Origin: Thamnaconus septentrionalis
Lineage: Eukaryota > Chordata > Actinopteri > Tetraodontiformes > Monacanthidae
NCBI GenBank assembly: GCA_009823395.1
Contig: CM020501.1
Location: 5,409,861 to 5,473,860 of the forward strand
Direction: 5' to 3'
DNA: 64,000 nucleotides
Notes under the pieces: generated by a model
Told to the model about the DNA's origin: nothing
Database searches by the model: none
What the model saw: the letters and a program-made list of their open reading frames with translations, nothing else
Shown here: piece by piece, positions 14,164 through 27,300 of the stretch
Numbering within the stretch: the first letter of the stretch is position 1
How the letters are laid out: every line of letters starts with the position of its first letter
Made by a program: the position numbers and the translations under genes

Positions 14164-14216
14164 GTCAATTTGAATGAATGAATTAATAAATTCATTCATT
14201 CATTCATAGAATTGAC
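14164..14216. repeat. Imperfect hairpin built on GAAT/ATTC repeats
   Basis: The inner arms TGAATGAATGAATT (14171..14184) and AATTCATTCATTCA (14189..14202) are perfectly complementary around a 4-nt loop. Outer arms GTCAATT (14164..14170) and AATTGAC (14210..14216) extend the stem after a 7-nt bulge. It lies about 85 bp from the 34-bp palindrome. Confidence 0.8.
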
Positions 14217-14351
14217 AGAAGGAAGCTGGAAAAGCTCCTAACAGCAGATGTAGGTCTTTCCTGTTGTTATTTGTGCTGGCTGACTTGACCTTCAATATCT
14301 AACATGACACTTTTTGTGGCCAATAGCTCCCCTACGATGCAGCAAGTGTCC

Positions 14352-14415
14352 TCCATTCATCCAATGGTCTATCACTGCCTCTCCTGCACTCAGGGTTGCT
14401 GTGGGTTCTTGGAGC
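14352..14415. repeat. Fragment of a common teleost interspersed repeat
   Basis: The stretch has the order CCATTCATCCA, a tetranucleotide-like start, then CACTCAGGGT and GGAGCCTATCCCAGCTG. This is the hallmark of an abundant fish repeat family that also occurs near 16.2, 54.7 and 61.4 kb in this window. Its class is uncertain to me. Confidence 0.55.
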
Positions 14416-16164
14416 CTATCCCAGCTGTCTATGCACGAAATATCTCATTCTGTTTTAACAAAAAGAAAAAACTTATCAAAAAGTGACAGAGCCCTCAGGC
14501 TTTAGAAATTCCTCATCTGTCTAGTGATGGATGGATGTGTTTTAAAAGTGAGTCTCACATTTTGGAGTAGAGTGGAAATATCCCTTTGTATGTGGACCAC
14601 CTGTTCTTTGTCGGATGACGTGCTTGATGGACTTGTCTTGGCATGTGAGGGTTATGGATTGGATTTTTGTGTAAACTACAGGGGAGATCTGTTAAAAATT
14701 AATTTCAGTATTGGGAGTATTGGGTGTACGTTACTCATTTATGTCTACTAAGATTTGAGTAAGTGTAAATCTGATTAAATTAGTCCTAAGCATCAAGGTC
14801 GCTTGTTGATTTCCCATCAAGAGCCTGTCAAACATTGACCGTTGGTCAATTTACAAACTTGTCTGGATTTCAGAGACCTGTGTAATATCATCTTTGGCCA
14901 TAGACATTCTGCTCTAACTCCAAGTTGACATCTTACCGGGTGGTGACCAGGTTTACCAGAACAGAACCACACCCAACAACAAACATGTTGTTAGGTCTAC
15001 AGAATGCATGAACTACATCATGGGTTAATAAATGCTGAGGTTAACTTACCCAAGCTCACTGTACTGACTGATGTATCACTTAAAAAGCTAAATAGTTTTC
15101 AGAGTTCTGTAAAGATTAATTTTAGATATAATATTTCAGAGACTGACAAGGAGAAAAAAAGTTAGTGGAACGCGCTGTCCCTGGTGACCACAGCATCAAT
15201 TTAAAATTATAATTAATTTAGTTTGGAATTTTTGTATGTGGGGATGTAGATTTAGGACACTATTTCAGACTTTATAAACAGTTGTAAAACTTCATAGATA
15301 CAATCAAAGTATTACAGATTTTTTTCATGCTATAAAGTGATAGAATAAAACAAAATTGGCAGTACAAATTTTCTTGCTCATCTGTTACTCACCACACTCC
15401 ATCTACAGAACTAATTTTCTACCATACTTGTTAGTTTGAGGTCTGAGTTCTCGGTGACTTATTCACATGCCACTTTCTGCGTTCGTGCAATGTTTATTGG
15501 CTTGCATCAATATGCCATGTTTTGAAAGATGAGGCAGCTTCTTTATGTAACAAGTCATTTGTGGAAACAAAGTGGCGACGACTGCACCACTGGATGAACC
15601 TTCTTATATGTTGATTATTACAAAGCATGGCCTGAGCAGATTAATCCAGTTGCAGCTTGTTTATCTCAGTGACATGCGTGAAACAAATAATCAGACTTAG
15701 CCCGACGGTGAACGCTACCGCAGAATTACCAGTAGAAATTGGCTTGTGAACTTGTACACAATTGAACATTGCATCATGCTCATCCTCTCTTTGCCTTTCT
15801 CAATTAATTACTCCATTTTTTCCTGAGGACATAGGAAAAATTGTCAATAATCTGTAAAAAACAAACAAACAAAACAAAATCAGATGGGATGTAAATGCAA
15901 TGTAAACTTGTATGTTAACTTGTAAAAATGAATTCATGCAAGTAAAATCTCTTCTGGCATTTGTTGGTCTTAAATTTGATCCTGGACCTTAGCAGAGAAG
16001 CACCTTCACAAACCAACACTGTGGCAATCTGTCTCCGATTAGAAGTGGCTGACAGGTCAGAGAAAGCGCAGCTTAACTTTAGTCATGTTTTTTCCTGGTG
16101 TGCTCGAGGGTCCCACTGGTTTGCCAAATTTGCACAACAGCTTTTGCTCCTATCATGAGTGAAC

Positions 16165-16335
16165 ATCCATCCATCCATCCATCCATTCATCCATCCATCC
16201 ATTTCAATTACCGCTTCTCCTCCACTCAGGGTCACAGAGCTGCTGCAGCCTATAACATCTACATTAGGGTGAATGCAGGGTTCCATCGTGGACAAGTGGC
16301 CATGCAGGACCAACACAGACAAATAGCCTCTCACC
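16165..16335. repeat. (CATC)n microsatellite joined to a teleost interspersed repeat
   Basis: About nine CATC units at 16168-16203 run directly into CGCTTCTCCTCCACTCAGGG and a degenerate body ending in GACCAACACAGACAAATAGCC. This is the same family as the copy at 54.7-55.1 kb, where the corresponding segments are in the same orientation. Confidence 0.6.
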
Positions 16336-19255
16336 CCAACACCAATAAACATCTATTTTGACAGTGGAGGAAAGCCAGAAGGGGTGGACAGACAAACAAA
16401 AAGATGTAGTTTACTGCAATGTGCAGTCCACCTTTCACAACCAAAATGGGCCACCTGAGAATAAATTTGCATTCCCAACTATGTTCAACATCCAAATCAT
16501 ATGCAACACATAGCATGGCTGTAAGCCAAAGATTTTGTGTAATCTTGGATGGATGGAGAACATGGATAAGCTTCTGCAGTTCTTTGGCGAACTGTTTGAT
16601 CACAATGAAATGAAAAAATAAAGAGGACAGGAAATGTGAAAATGTCTGGACACAGGAAGTCTCAAATGCTGTGTGCAGCCATGTGGTCCAGAGCTGCAGC
16701 CACTGTTTATCTCTAAGTAGAAACCACTGGCTGGAGAGCCCATGCCAGTAGGTGTCACCATGTGAGTGCGTGTGCTTGGCTGGAGGGGAGGAGTATGATC
16801 AGCCGGAATGAAAGTGGGACAGACAGCCAGGTGCCCCTTGGATGATAAACGGCGCCGCTGCTGATGGCTGCATTCAGGAGCCATTGCAACGCGTCCATGC
16901 ACAAACAGCCGAAGGCCACCGTTTTTGGCGGTGTGACCAGGAAAGTGCAAACTCTGTACGTGAACCACTCTAAAATGATGTAACCTGTGTGGCTCACTTT
17001 GTGCGTTGTGGGCAAGTTTGTGTCTGTTTTTGTGTTTGTTTTTGTTTGTTTGTTTGTTTGTTTGTTTGGGGAACCATTGTTTGGAATTTTACCACACATC
17101 AAGTGTGGTTCATTTCCAGTTGCTGGATTCTGTAGAATGTAAAGTTGAGGGAGAATTTCCTGATTCCATTGATACTCCACACCAGTGAGGTTGTTCTTGA
17201 ACTCGCCTTTAATGGTAAAATATTTTCAAGGACAATGGATGTTGTTCACTAAACCATTGAGGCCTTTTGACTGACACTCTGAGTCAAACATATCAGTAAA
17301 ATTACAATGACTTTGGCTTGAATTCATTAATATGGATTGATACGAGTTGATGATATCTTCCTTCATAGAAATCTACACGACTTGATGTATAAATAAATGT
17401 AAATGTCAATAAATTAATTCTCAAACGGTTTTTGTCTCACAGATTTTATTTACTCAACACATTATAAACTAAATAACAACATCAGCAAACAGGGAGAACA
17501 ATTTAGGCCCGACAACATTGAGCCTTACTCATGTGACACCTCCTTCTGTCGTTTGACCACGGCCTTTGGATTAGCACAAAAACACAGCGGCCATGAAGTG
17601 ATCTCAGTCAGAGGGCTAAATTGGGTTGTTAACGTGGGAAGGCAGAGGTTCACAGAGGACCCAATCTCCAGAATTTAATGTTTCACACTTTCTAATCAGT
17701 GAAGCGAGCAAAAATATAGACTGTTTCCTTGGATTCTAATAAAACTCTGAAAAAGGATTTCTTGATAATATGGGACCTTTAAACTAAGTGATTATGAGGT
17801 TTTCATGGTTTTTTGGTAATCCTTTAAAGCAATTTGAATGTCTGCATGTGGCTCAATTGTATTTTGCAGTTAATGTACATTAATCTTTTCCAAACCCTGT
17901 TATTTTCATAGACTGTGCAGCAGCTCAGCGAGTGCTACCACTGGCTGAGAATCCACTTTACAGTACATTAAGTCAGAAGTTTTATTAAGAGACAGAGCTT
18001 TACAGGACATGTGAGTAATGTTACCTACTTATTCTGACCAGCAGCTGCATTTCTTAGATTTATTTTTAAATTCCTGCAAAGTGAAAATTTAACACAAAGA
18101 AGGATAGATAGGTGCATTTCTTAAGGAAGGAAGAAGAAAGACAGCAAAATGTAAAACAGAATTCTAACAACAGTGCAATTTCCCAAAGAGAACATCATAG
18201 TATAAACAGAATATTCACTTAAGAAACTTTATATATTTTAAACTATTGTTCCCAGCTAAAGATTTTCCCCCATTAATCCGATGCTGCAGATTCATTCATC
18301 ACGCTGTCCAACCACTGCAGGGGAAACTTATCTTGAGCCAGACCACCAGGATTGCGCAGTCAGTGATTAGTCGGGTGAATCACACGGGAGTTTGCCTTTC
18401 CTTTCTTCCACTTACTCTTTGCCTGTGTGTGGCTGCTTGTTGAAAGATTCCTTGACCTTGTCACCTTTATCTGGTTTGCATGAGTGGGTCAAACGCAGCA
18501 GATCTTCACTGTTTGCCATCCTCGTGAGTAGCAGGCTCCCTGGTGTGGACAAGGCCCTGATTTACTGGTGATGTTTGAAGAGGAGGAGGAGGAGGAGGTG
18601 TAGGAGGTGCAGGAGGAGGAGGAGTAGAGCAGAGTGGAAGCTCAATGAGTGCCCATGAGCTGTTTCACAGTACCTGGCTGAGCGACTGTTTTAAATGATG
18701 TCAAAATGGAAAAAGCTTCGGTCTAATTTAACATCGGTCCTCTCTTTTTTCCGAGAGAATTATAAAAGCGCTGAGGGAGTATATGATCAGTGGCCGGCAC
18801 CATGTTTTGTCACCCTCACCCTGCTCAGGATGCATTTACAGTTGACTTAATGTCGGGAAGTAAGGACGGTTAGTGACCACTCTGTCTCATGGAAATGCAT
18901 GTTTCTATCCACAACATCATCCCACATAATGAAATGTACGATCGTCGTATATGCCGTGTGATTGCAGTTGTTTCCTGCCTCCAAATCAGGGGATGAGTCG
19001 CCATCATGAATACCAATCAGTTTGCAAGATTACCTGTCAGTGTCTCTGCTGATAAGATGAAATGCAGCGCAGCTACTCTGACAGCCAAGCAGCAAAGATG
19101 TTTGGAAATGGATGCATTTCAGGGATTAACTCACTGAACTAACTAAATGAATAAATGCAATTAATCATTTGACTGAAGGCATATGATGGCACACTGCCAG
19201 CTTTGATTTCCTCAAAACAAACAAAGTCAAGTCACCCTTGTTTCATCAGCACAGC

Positions 19256-19612
19256 GTGAATGGGTGGAACAGACTGAAGGCAGAGATAAGAATGTGGAGC
19301 TTCTCTCTAGGGTGACCAGGACGGACAGGATAATGGAAGAGGAGATCAGATGGACAGTCAATGCATGTTAGATGATTTGGAGATGAAGCCAGAGAGGCCA
19401 GACTGAGAGGGTTTGGACACGTACAGAGGAGGGACAGTGAATATTTGTATAGAAGGATGCTGAGGTTGGAACTAAGGACGAGGTTTATGGTTGTAGTTGA
19501 ATTCATGAAGTTAGTTGGTGTGAGAGAAGGCGATGTAGAGGACAGGGTTAGATGGAAGCAGATGATTGGCCCTGAAGTGAACAGGCCAAAGCAGGAGAAT
19601 GAAATGGTCCTA
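19256..19612 (+). mobile_element. Non-LTR retrotransposon relic (C-terminal reverse-transcriptase region)
   Basis: Broken plus-strand frames read RVTRTDRIMEEEIR, then FGDEAREARLRGFGHVQRRD, then YRRMLRLELRTRFMVVVEF and DVEDRVRWKQMIG. This order (DRI, RLRWFGHVQRR, RRMLRMEL, EDAEDRVRWRQMI) is characteristic of the 3' end of an abundant RTE-like LINE coding region in fishes. Stops and frame changes show it is dead. It is followed by a short A tract near 19623-19636, as expected of a retrotransposed 3' end. The exact clade is inferred. Confidence 0.7.
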
Positions 19613-19639
19613 AATGTTTGGCAAAAAAAAAAAAAAGCT

Positions 19640-20720
19640 GTAAAAATAACTCATAAAATAATAAGATTGTGGGAAAAATAAATCAGTTTAGGCTACTTTG
19701 CAATGTACCTTTCTCATGCTGACCATGAGTGCAGTTTGATACTTTGCCATCAAAAATTCAACAGGGATTCTCTTATAAAAGCTCCAGTTTGAAAGTCATC
19801 TGCAGGATTAGACTCCCTGTGTGCGTTCAGATCTATACTGGCCCCAGGCTAAAGTGAAAACTGTGGCGTTTTTAGAGACATGTGTGGAATTTTAAAAAGG
19901 GTTTCTATTGTGCCAGCATTTTACCTCCAGCCAGTCAATACACCCAAAGGGAAAACTGCCAGTTTGCTGCTGATAAAACAGAGCTTAAATCCCAGAGACA
20001 GACCTGGAGGATTACACTTACTTACGGTTACACCCTCTTAAACTTTGCTTACAGTTCAAATAGTCAGCCTGTGTACAAGACCATTTGTTGGCCAACTCGG
20101 AAACTGTGCGCAAGATGATGGACAATGCAAGTAGACACTGTTGTTGCAATATCTGCAGGTCTGAAGCTCTAAATGAAGGTGACAATGTATAATGTCTGGA
20201 ATAGTTTGAACAAAGCCAGGTTGTGTTAAAGACAGAAGATCAGACTACAGACATGTTGCCACAATGTCAGAATAACATCTGGTTTATTAACACATGTGCA
20301 AGAGGCCTGATTATAATCTGACTATGTGTCCTTGTTCCTGCTTACACGCTCATTGCGACCAGTGCGAAGAGGTGGGGGAAAAAAAAATCTGAAATCACCT
20401 GCATGATGTACCCCGCCTTCCACATAGATGTGTACTGAATGTGCTCACAATGCTGCATCTGCCACATCCTGCGGAATTTGCAGACAGCAACAAGACTGCA
20501 GCAGAACAGATAAACGGAGAGGATCTTTTGACTTAAACAATTAATTGCTCATGAAAATGGAAATGCTCATGCACTGTTTTGGATTATGTGTGAAACTGAA
20601 AAGTGTTTTTCTTCCATTTTGTGCAGAAAGACAGAATAATCCATCCTGCAAGAAAAAAAAACTGGATATCACAAACTTGGAAGCCCAGGATGACAAGGGA
20701 TGACAAGGGATGCTGGTTGT
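19640..20720. other. Intergenic, no gene seen
   Basis: A/T-rich sequence between two LINE relics. No exon-like frame, RNA gene or transposon end was recognised. Confidence 0.6.
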
Positions 20721-21025
20721 GCCTTGTTTCCAGTCACTCTGACTATTGCAATGGCCCGTCCTCAGGTCTTTCAATAATAGTACCTCACACCCTCAGAACC
20801 TTCTGATGCAGCCATATGTGTGTTGTCGAGGACCAGATGGCAGGATCATCGTTATATTGGTTCTAAAATCTTATTATTTTTAAACGTGTTTATGATCTTG
20901 CAACTTATCTATCAGGTTTGTTTTCATCTTATGAACACCCACGAACTCTTATGTCCCCTGGCACCAGCATTTCAGTCATTCTAAAAGTGCCACATTTATG
21001 GAATAGCTTGATTGTGTTGGCTCTC
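20721..21025 (+). mobile_element. L2-like LINE relic (3' end of reverse transcriptase ORF)
   Basis: Conceptual translation gives SSHSDYCNG followed, after a frame change, by VYDLATYLSG, then SSYEHPRTLMSPGTS and VPHLWNSL. This succession (LDYCNxLLxGL, APxYLSELLxPY, RxLRSSGT, LWNSLP) is typical of L2/Rex-type LINE C-termini. Stops and frame shifts show it is inactive. Confidence 0.65.
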
Positions 21026-21715
21026 TGTTTAGTGTTTCTGGATCTTCCTCTGTTTGTCTGCGTTGTTTTAACGTCTGTTTGACGTTGTTTTATGAGACTG
21101 ATTGATTAATTTGAGAGTTGATTTGCTGTTCACAGCAGGCAGACTCAAAATGAAGAGCTGCAGTAAAGCCTCAGTTAAGTGCAAGCTTCATTTGTGGCTG
21201 TTGTAGAAAACATGGTCACAAGTCTTTTTAACTTGAGATGGATGGAAGTGCCGACAAAAACGGAGAGCTGGAATTGACCTCCACTATTCACTGGTGGATG
21301 TCATAAACTACTATTATCCCAGTCCTCTACTTGTTATGAAGGTCGCAAGGCAGCTTGATTGCTGGTTCCAAGTTTGAAATGTTGTCAAGCCACCTTGAAA
21401 ACCTTCCACCTGATTTGCTTTTTAGCCTGCAGTGAGCGTTTTCCAATTTCTCACCAGTTCCGTCAGTTGTGGGAAAATCGCATTGCATTTCCAAAAAAGA
21501 AACAGAATTAATATAGAAACAAAATCATTAATCTGCAAACTGTCAGATTTTGAGGCTATGATTGCGGCATTTGAGAGACACTCTAAGTGGTGGAGACGAA
21601 AAGAAAATACTCAGGTGGAGAATTGAGGAGACTTTCTGAAGTTCCTGCCTTGGCCTGCTGGTGGACAGCAGGTCTGACGAAGAGAAGCTGTAATTCCTGC
21701 TGCTGACATGTTGAC

Positions 21716-21781
21716 AGAAGAATGTTTGCAAGTCAACTCCCCCAGTGACATAGAAGAATGTTTGCAAGTCAACTCCCCCAT
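21716..21781. repeat. Tandem duplication, period 36 bp
   Basis: The segment beginning GAATGTTTGCAAGTCAACTC occurs twice with a 36-bp period, separated by AGTGACATAGAA-type sequence. About 1.8 copies are present. No function is apparent. Confidence 0.85.
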
Positions 21782-23113
21782 TGCCGTCAAGTAATGAGCT
21801 GCTGCGATGGATTGTTGCTACTCCATGCAGTCTAATTGCATGTCCCCTTTTTTCCACAATGCTCTTCAGAAGTTGGGCGTTATCGACATTCTCTGTGCGG
21901 TTGCAGCTCACAGGGTTTGCTTTATTTCCTTTTAATCACCACATTAAGACCCCAAAGCTTCTTTTTTTGACCGATAAATCCCAAAATAACTTCCCGAATA
22001 ATAATGGTCTCATTACTCCAGCTTCCTCCTGTGCTATTCGGTCTGATGTGTCTCTTGAATTAAATGTCCTTCGTGTCAAAAAATTGGTTCTTTATCCAAA
22101 GGTGCAACGCGTGTTTGATTTCGAATGACTTCTCAAACCTGCAGAGCAGATTCACACACACATGCATTCGGTTTCGTAAAGCCAAATCAACAATCTGACA
22201 GGCAGACTAAGGCAGATATTTCTTTTTCATATAATCCAAACCAGAACTTTACATGGTCAGCAGACTTTTTTGAGATGTTGTGGCCTTTAGAGATTAATTC
22301 ATCACTGTGCTCCAGAGCCTGAACAACATTAAATTTGTTTAGGCAGTAATTTTACCCATATTAAATACGTTATGTTATTCACTGCCCAGTGCCCTGCTTG
22401 ACATGCAGCTTGATGAGAGCTTTGCATTTTTTCGTACAGCAGCTAACTTGCCACACAGACTCACTACTGCCCACCTTTAATGGAAGGTTCACTGCATACT
22501 CAGCGTTTCAGGGTCAACTAAAAAGAATGGACAAAAGGGTTTATGTAACGTCCCATATTAGACACATATTCACATTTTATTTCTCTTCCCAGACTCCTGC
22601 AAATTAGCCGCACAGGAGTAGCTATCACAAAGAGACAAAAAGAGAAAAAGAAAAACTCTGTAGACCTCTTGAAAACTTCTTTCTCTCTGGGCCCAGTACA
22701 ACACACACAGTTCTGGCTTAATGCTGAAACTTGAGCTTCCCACTGATGCTTTGCTGGACGTCCTTCTAGTTTGAAAGGGGGTGTTGTCACTAACCTAGAC
22801 AGAGGTATCAGTGAGGTGTATTTTCCCTTTGTGATGTCACGCACAGCTTAAATGTTGTTTCGGGATGATTTAGACACAAGTTTGAAAAATATTTTTTTTT
22901 GACATATCTTTGTGTTCTGCTACTTGAGCTGCCATTTGACATTAAAATGTAAAGGACTTTTATTAAACATATTACTACAACGCAAAGAGAAGTAATATGA
23001 TTCCGGCCTGACCTGCATCATTCGATACATCATTGCTTTTAGTGCAGCTTGTCATTCAACTAAAGGAGCTTGTAAAGTCACAATTTTTGTTTGTTTGTTT
23101 ATTTATTTATTTT

Positions 23114-23172
<59 letters not shown>

Positions 23173-23210
23173 TGATGGATGGATAGATAGATACTTTACT
23201 CATCCCCAGG
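23114..23210. repeat. (GATA)n microsatellite with repeat tail
   Basis: About 18 GATA/GATG units end at ACTTTACTCATCCCCAGGGTTAA. The pairing of (GATA)n with ACTTTATTxATCCC is a recurrent junction in fish genomes and suggests the tail of an interspersed repeat. Confidence 0.85.
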
Positions 23211-24312
23211 GTTAATCAACAACATCTGAATTGTTCAGATGCTAATTAGCAACATCTGAACTTCCTGTGTTCTTGTGAGACTGAGCACTGACAGCCTCAG
23301 TTCTACACTCTTGCCGACTTCATTAATTTGCTGGAATCAAACTAATACAAAGTGCAATCAAAATACGTTCCGTGGAGAAGACGTCCAGCTGGTTGTGACC
23401 AGAATGCCAAATGAGGAAGCCACGATTCCTTCATAACATTTAGGGCAGATATTAATGAGCACTGCACATCTCACCAAGGATTTGTTATGAGCTCCCTGAA
23501 TCACTTACTGCAGGATGTGCCGTTAAAATTTAAATATGTGGATAGCAGAAATGGCTCCTTTGTGAAAAACTGTAATTTTCAATAAACTCAAAAGACAGCT
23601 GGGTAATGGTTTAATTTGTAGCATGGATAGTGTGGCTGAGAGCCTGCTAGTTTCGCTGTGCAATACCAGCAGTATTTTTTAGCACCGAAACCCAGAGCGC
23701 TTCTAATTCTCCATCTGAGTGTTGTTGCTTCTTAAGAGGAGTTAACTGATTTATATCTAAGTCTGAATTGGTTTTCAGATTTTTTTTGATTTTTTTTTAG
23801 TTTCAAAAGAAATTGTGGTGGTCTTTTCCTGCCAGCTTGGATAATGTGGGGTAGGTAATGAGCTGCAATGCGGTTGTAAATTGTGCCTTTTGTTTACTGA
23901 TCATCAGCAAACGAGAAGTTTCCTTTTCAGTCACTAATTACTGACTTGGCCTGCAAGATGTGACCTTCTCTGATGTATCCATCAATTAAAAATCCTGTAA
24001 AAAGGACTTAAAAAGATTAAAACATACGGACATAACAGTCGGAATGGTTATGTCCCTCAGAGAAAAAAAAAAGGTTTTAACTGAATTGAAAATATATAAA
24101 GCTTCCCTTCATGTTTAGTGATGAATGTAATTAATATGCATCGAGTGATGGTCTTTTTGCTGTAAAGAACATTTTTGAAATAAGATAACAGTACTAATAA
24201 AATGGAGACTAATTTTCCTTTTGATAGTAAAAGCAATTGGCCTTACCAATGGCGCGTGCATTGCTTTGGGTACGTGACTAGCTAGAGAACAGAATTCATT
24301 TCTGTCAGTCTC

Positions 24313-24336
24313 CTGCTGCTGCTGCTGCTGCTGCTG
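24313..24336. repeat. (CTG)8 trinucleotide repeat
   Basis: Eight uninterrupted CTG units in non-coding sequence, followed by CTTGG. It is not inside a recognisable exon. Confidence 0.9.
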
Positions 24337-27300
24337 CTTGGTAATAATTGACGATGACCTTGATATGGTGAATTTATATCTGATTAGAGCGTGGTGACTT
24401 CTTTATGTAAGTAATATCTGCAATTTTTCAGCTCCATGTAATGAGTGATGGAAAAATCTTTTGTGTCTGTCAAAAGTGGTAGAAGTCTTTCACTTTAAAT
24501 TTGCTTGCCTTGTGGGACTCTTGTTGTTATGTCACTGTCAGAGTGGCAGACCTTCCTCCCAGTCATGGCACGTTGGAGTCTCCGTGATTATTCGAGCCTT
24601 ACTCTCAGAATTCTGAATAGCATTACAAACATAAGCCGAATGTCTCAGAGAGGATATTTCATCTCTTTCCTTCTTGAAGGGATAGACTTTTATTGCCCTG
24701 TGGTCTGTGGTGGTTGAGAATCTGAATAGATCTTATTAGCAAAAGGAGACTCATTTTGAAGCAGTTTCTTAATGCTTTTCATTGTTTTAAGCAGTTGGTG
24801 TCCATGTGTGCTCTGAGATACACAATCCACCAACCAATCAGAGCAACAGATGCTGCAGAGAATAAAAATCAATAAAGACTATGAACTCAAAAAAACAATT
24901 GCATGACTGATGAATAAGTACTGTATATAATGACAACGGAAGGGTCTCTGATGCCACAATTTTCCTGTTGCCAGCTTTATTTTATTAATTTTGGTTGGCA
25001 ATGTTATAATCAGCTTTCTTGCAAAGTGTTTCTGGTCTGTCAGTTTGTGTGGTTTTTGAAATAACAGGCCACAGTCGACAGAAGTCACAAGACTTCCTGT
25101 TGATTTGACACTATGCATTAAAATTGATTTTTTAAAAGTAGATATGTAATTCATTTGTTTAATTAAAGTTCTACAAAAAGCCTGCATGTTTCATACCGCA
25201 GCGAGGATTTTTCTGTGAAGCCAGCCCGTGTCTGCTGATTATGAATACAAGCTCGTGAAGCTGATTAATGAATGACGGCTGCTGCATTCAAATAGAAAAT
25301 GAAAGCGTGGATTCTTACTACAAAGGAAGCACCAGGTGGTCGAGATACATTTTTATTGAAGCACTGCCAATAAAGCAAAGGGAGCAAGCAGTTTAACGCA
25401 ACATCATTTTACAGCTTGTCCTGAAAAGCACATAACTGAAAAAAATATTTTCATACTGACAAGTGCTTCAGTTAATGCCAGCCGCCTGCTATAAATGAAT
25501 ATTAAATAGGGTTCTACAAAGTCTGACAGTTAGACAGTTAGAATATCTCAATAAAAAGCCTATGGTCTGATATTTTTGTTGAATTAAAAAAAAGTCTGAT
25601 TAGCACCTCTGTAAGTGTTGATATGAGTGTGACTAGTTTTTAAGAAAAGACATAATGCGTTCATTTCTTTAGCTACTTTGCTCCAGTACCATAAAAATTA
25701 AAACTGTAGGGAAACAAGTTATCAGACCGAGCAGGAAAAAAGCATGAATGGTAGTCACACAGCCGAAAGACCATTCACTCTCGGTTGTAAACGCAGAGCA
25801 TCAATCCAATTGGAAAAAAGGAAACCAATCAACTGACCCTCGCTCAGCGTCGTCATGTGTCCGTGAAATGACAGCAAGCCAACCCAGGCAGAATGAAGTG
25901 TTGATTGGATTTTCCGGCAAATCTTTTGCAATCAGCGATGTGCCGCGAGATCCTCCGACCAGACAAGGGGAAGCCAGACACCCTGATGTAACCCGTCTTT
26001 GAATCATGTCAACAGTGACCGCCTCCTGTGACCGCGGTCACCGTCTCTTGTCGGCAAAAGTAAACAGAACCTAGACTGAAACCATTAAACCTTTTAAAGA
26101 GGATATGTACCAGATCATTCCACAACTAGATGTTGTGTTCCAGAAGAAACTGGCTCCATGGCCTCCCAAGGATGTGACAAAATCAGCGCTGTTGTGGGGC
26201 CATTGGCAAAGTGCACAATGGGTGGAAGCAAGGGCATGCATTTTTTTTCTTCCTTGTTGTTACACATTATGGTGCTGTTTTAGCAGGCTATGCTATCACT
26301 ATCATCACAAAGATAAGGAAGACATCACAAGACAGGAAATGTTGTATCGCATGAGAAACCCTGCAGAAGTGAGCAAGAGATGTATACCAGAGAAACATGA
26401 CAGTTATTAATTCAGACGAGAGAGACCGAGACCCCCAAGTGAACGTGAAGAGGAGAAAGCTGGAAGACAAAGGGGGTAAAAGAAAATGCAAATCAATGTG
26501 TCCCTGTTAATTAAAAGAAATCAAATTCAGCAGAAAGTTTATATTTACATTTGCAGCCTGGGCGATTCTTTATTCTGTTTACTCCAGGCAAAGATTATTG
26601 AATGATCAAATTTTCTTCTTGTTCAAAGGTATTGTGGGTCATATTTGAGCTAATCTATACAGCATAATTACATCACAGTTGAACTTGGTTTGCACTCACG
26701 CATTCAATCGATCAGCACTCAGCTTGCCAGCCTCTCTTGGATTCTGTGATTTCTGCCGCGTTGCCTCTATTTTTCGTTTTGCACATAATAGAATTCTATG
26801 TAGGTTTCAATAAAAAGTTTCTGCTCTGAGATGGTAAAAAGCACAGTTTGTCCCCTTTCAACCTTTCTGCCATTGTGGATCTTCTGAACGGTGTTGGAGC
26901 TCACATGCTGCTTCTAATTGGTGCGCTTTCACTATCAGTCAGAACACTTGGCTTCAGTTTGGAATTAGACCCATTGTGTTTCTTCCCTGGAGAGGAGAAG
27001 ATCAGTGGGACTTCACTTCCTCACTTCCTGGACATGGCACAGAGGCGCTGGTTGCCCACAAACAACAATTCAAGGGAGACTGCACCACACCCTCACCGAC
27101 CCACCCACCAAGCCGCCATCAGGCTGCTGAACTTGAAATAATCCCACCACCTACTGACGGCCTCACACACACTCGCTCGGCTCCATCTACTCAGCTAGAG
27201 CAGAAACGTTTTTGTGCAAACGTGCATTATTCTATGCCCCTTTGTCTGTCCTCATGGAATTTAAACTAGTTTATATCCTCTGTGGAAACTTTACTTGCAC

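Larger units (their letters stand above)
4305..19240. other. Gene-poor interval downstream of TACR3
   Basis: About 15 kb with no supportable coding exon on either strand. The longest open frames (147 codons near 9395-9835 on the minus strand, 155 codons near 13604-14068 on the plus strand) have no recognisable domain, no splice-supported extension and low-complexity composition. Poly(A/T) tracts occur at 7244 and 11853, with (AAAC)n near 13821-13852, (TTTG)n near 17031-17067 and a GAG-rich tract near 18575-18625. Long A/T-rich stretches may hold TACR3 regulatory DNA, but nothing in the sequence alone identifies it. Confidence 0.6.

Noticed and set aside
25200..25320. Possible conserved non-coding element (homeodomain-like TAATGA motifs)
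   Set aside because: Motif density is not above that of A/T-rich background. A multi-species alignment would be needed.
26976..27140. Possible LINE 3' coding end (HQAAIRLLN)
   Set aside because: Only about nine residues resemble the family. Too short to list as a mobile element.
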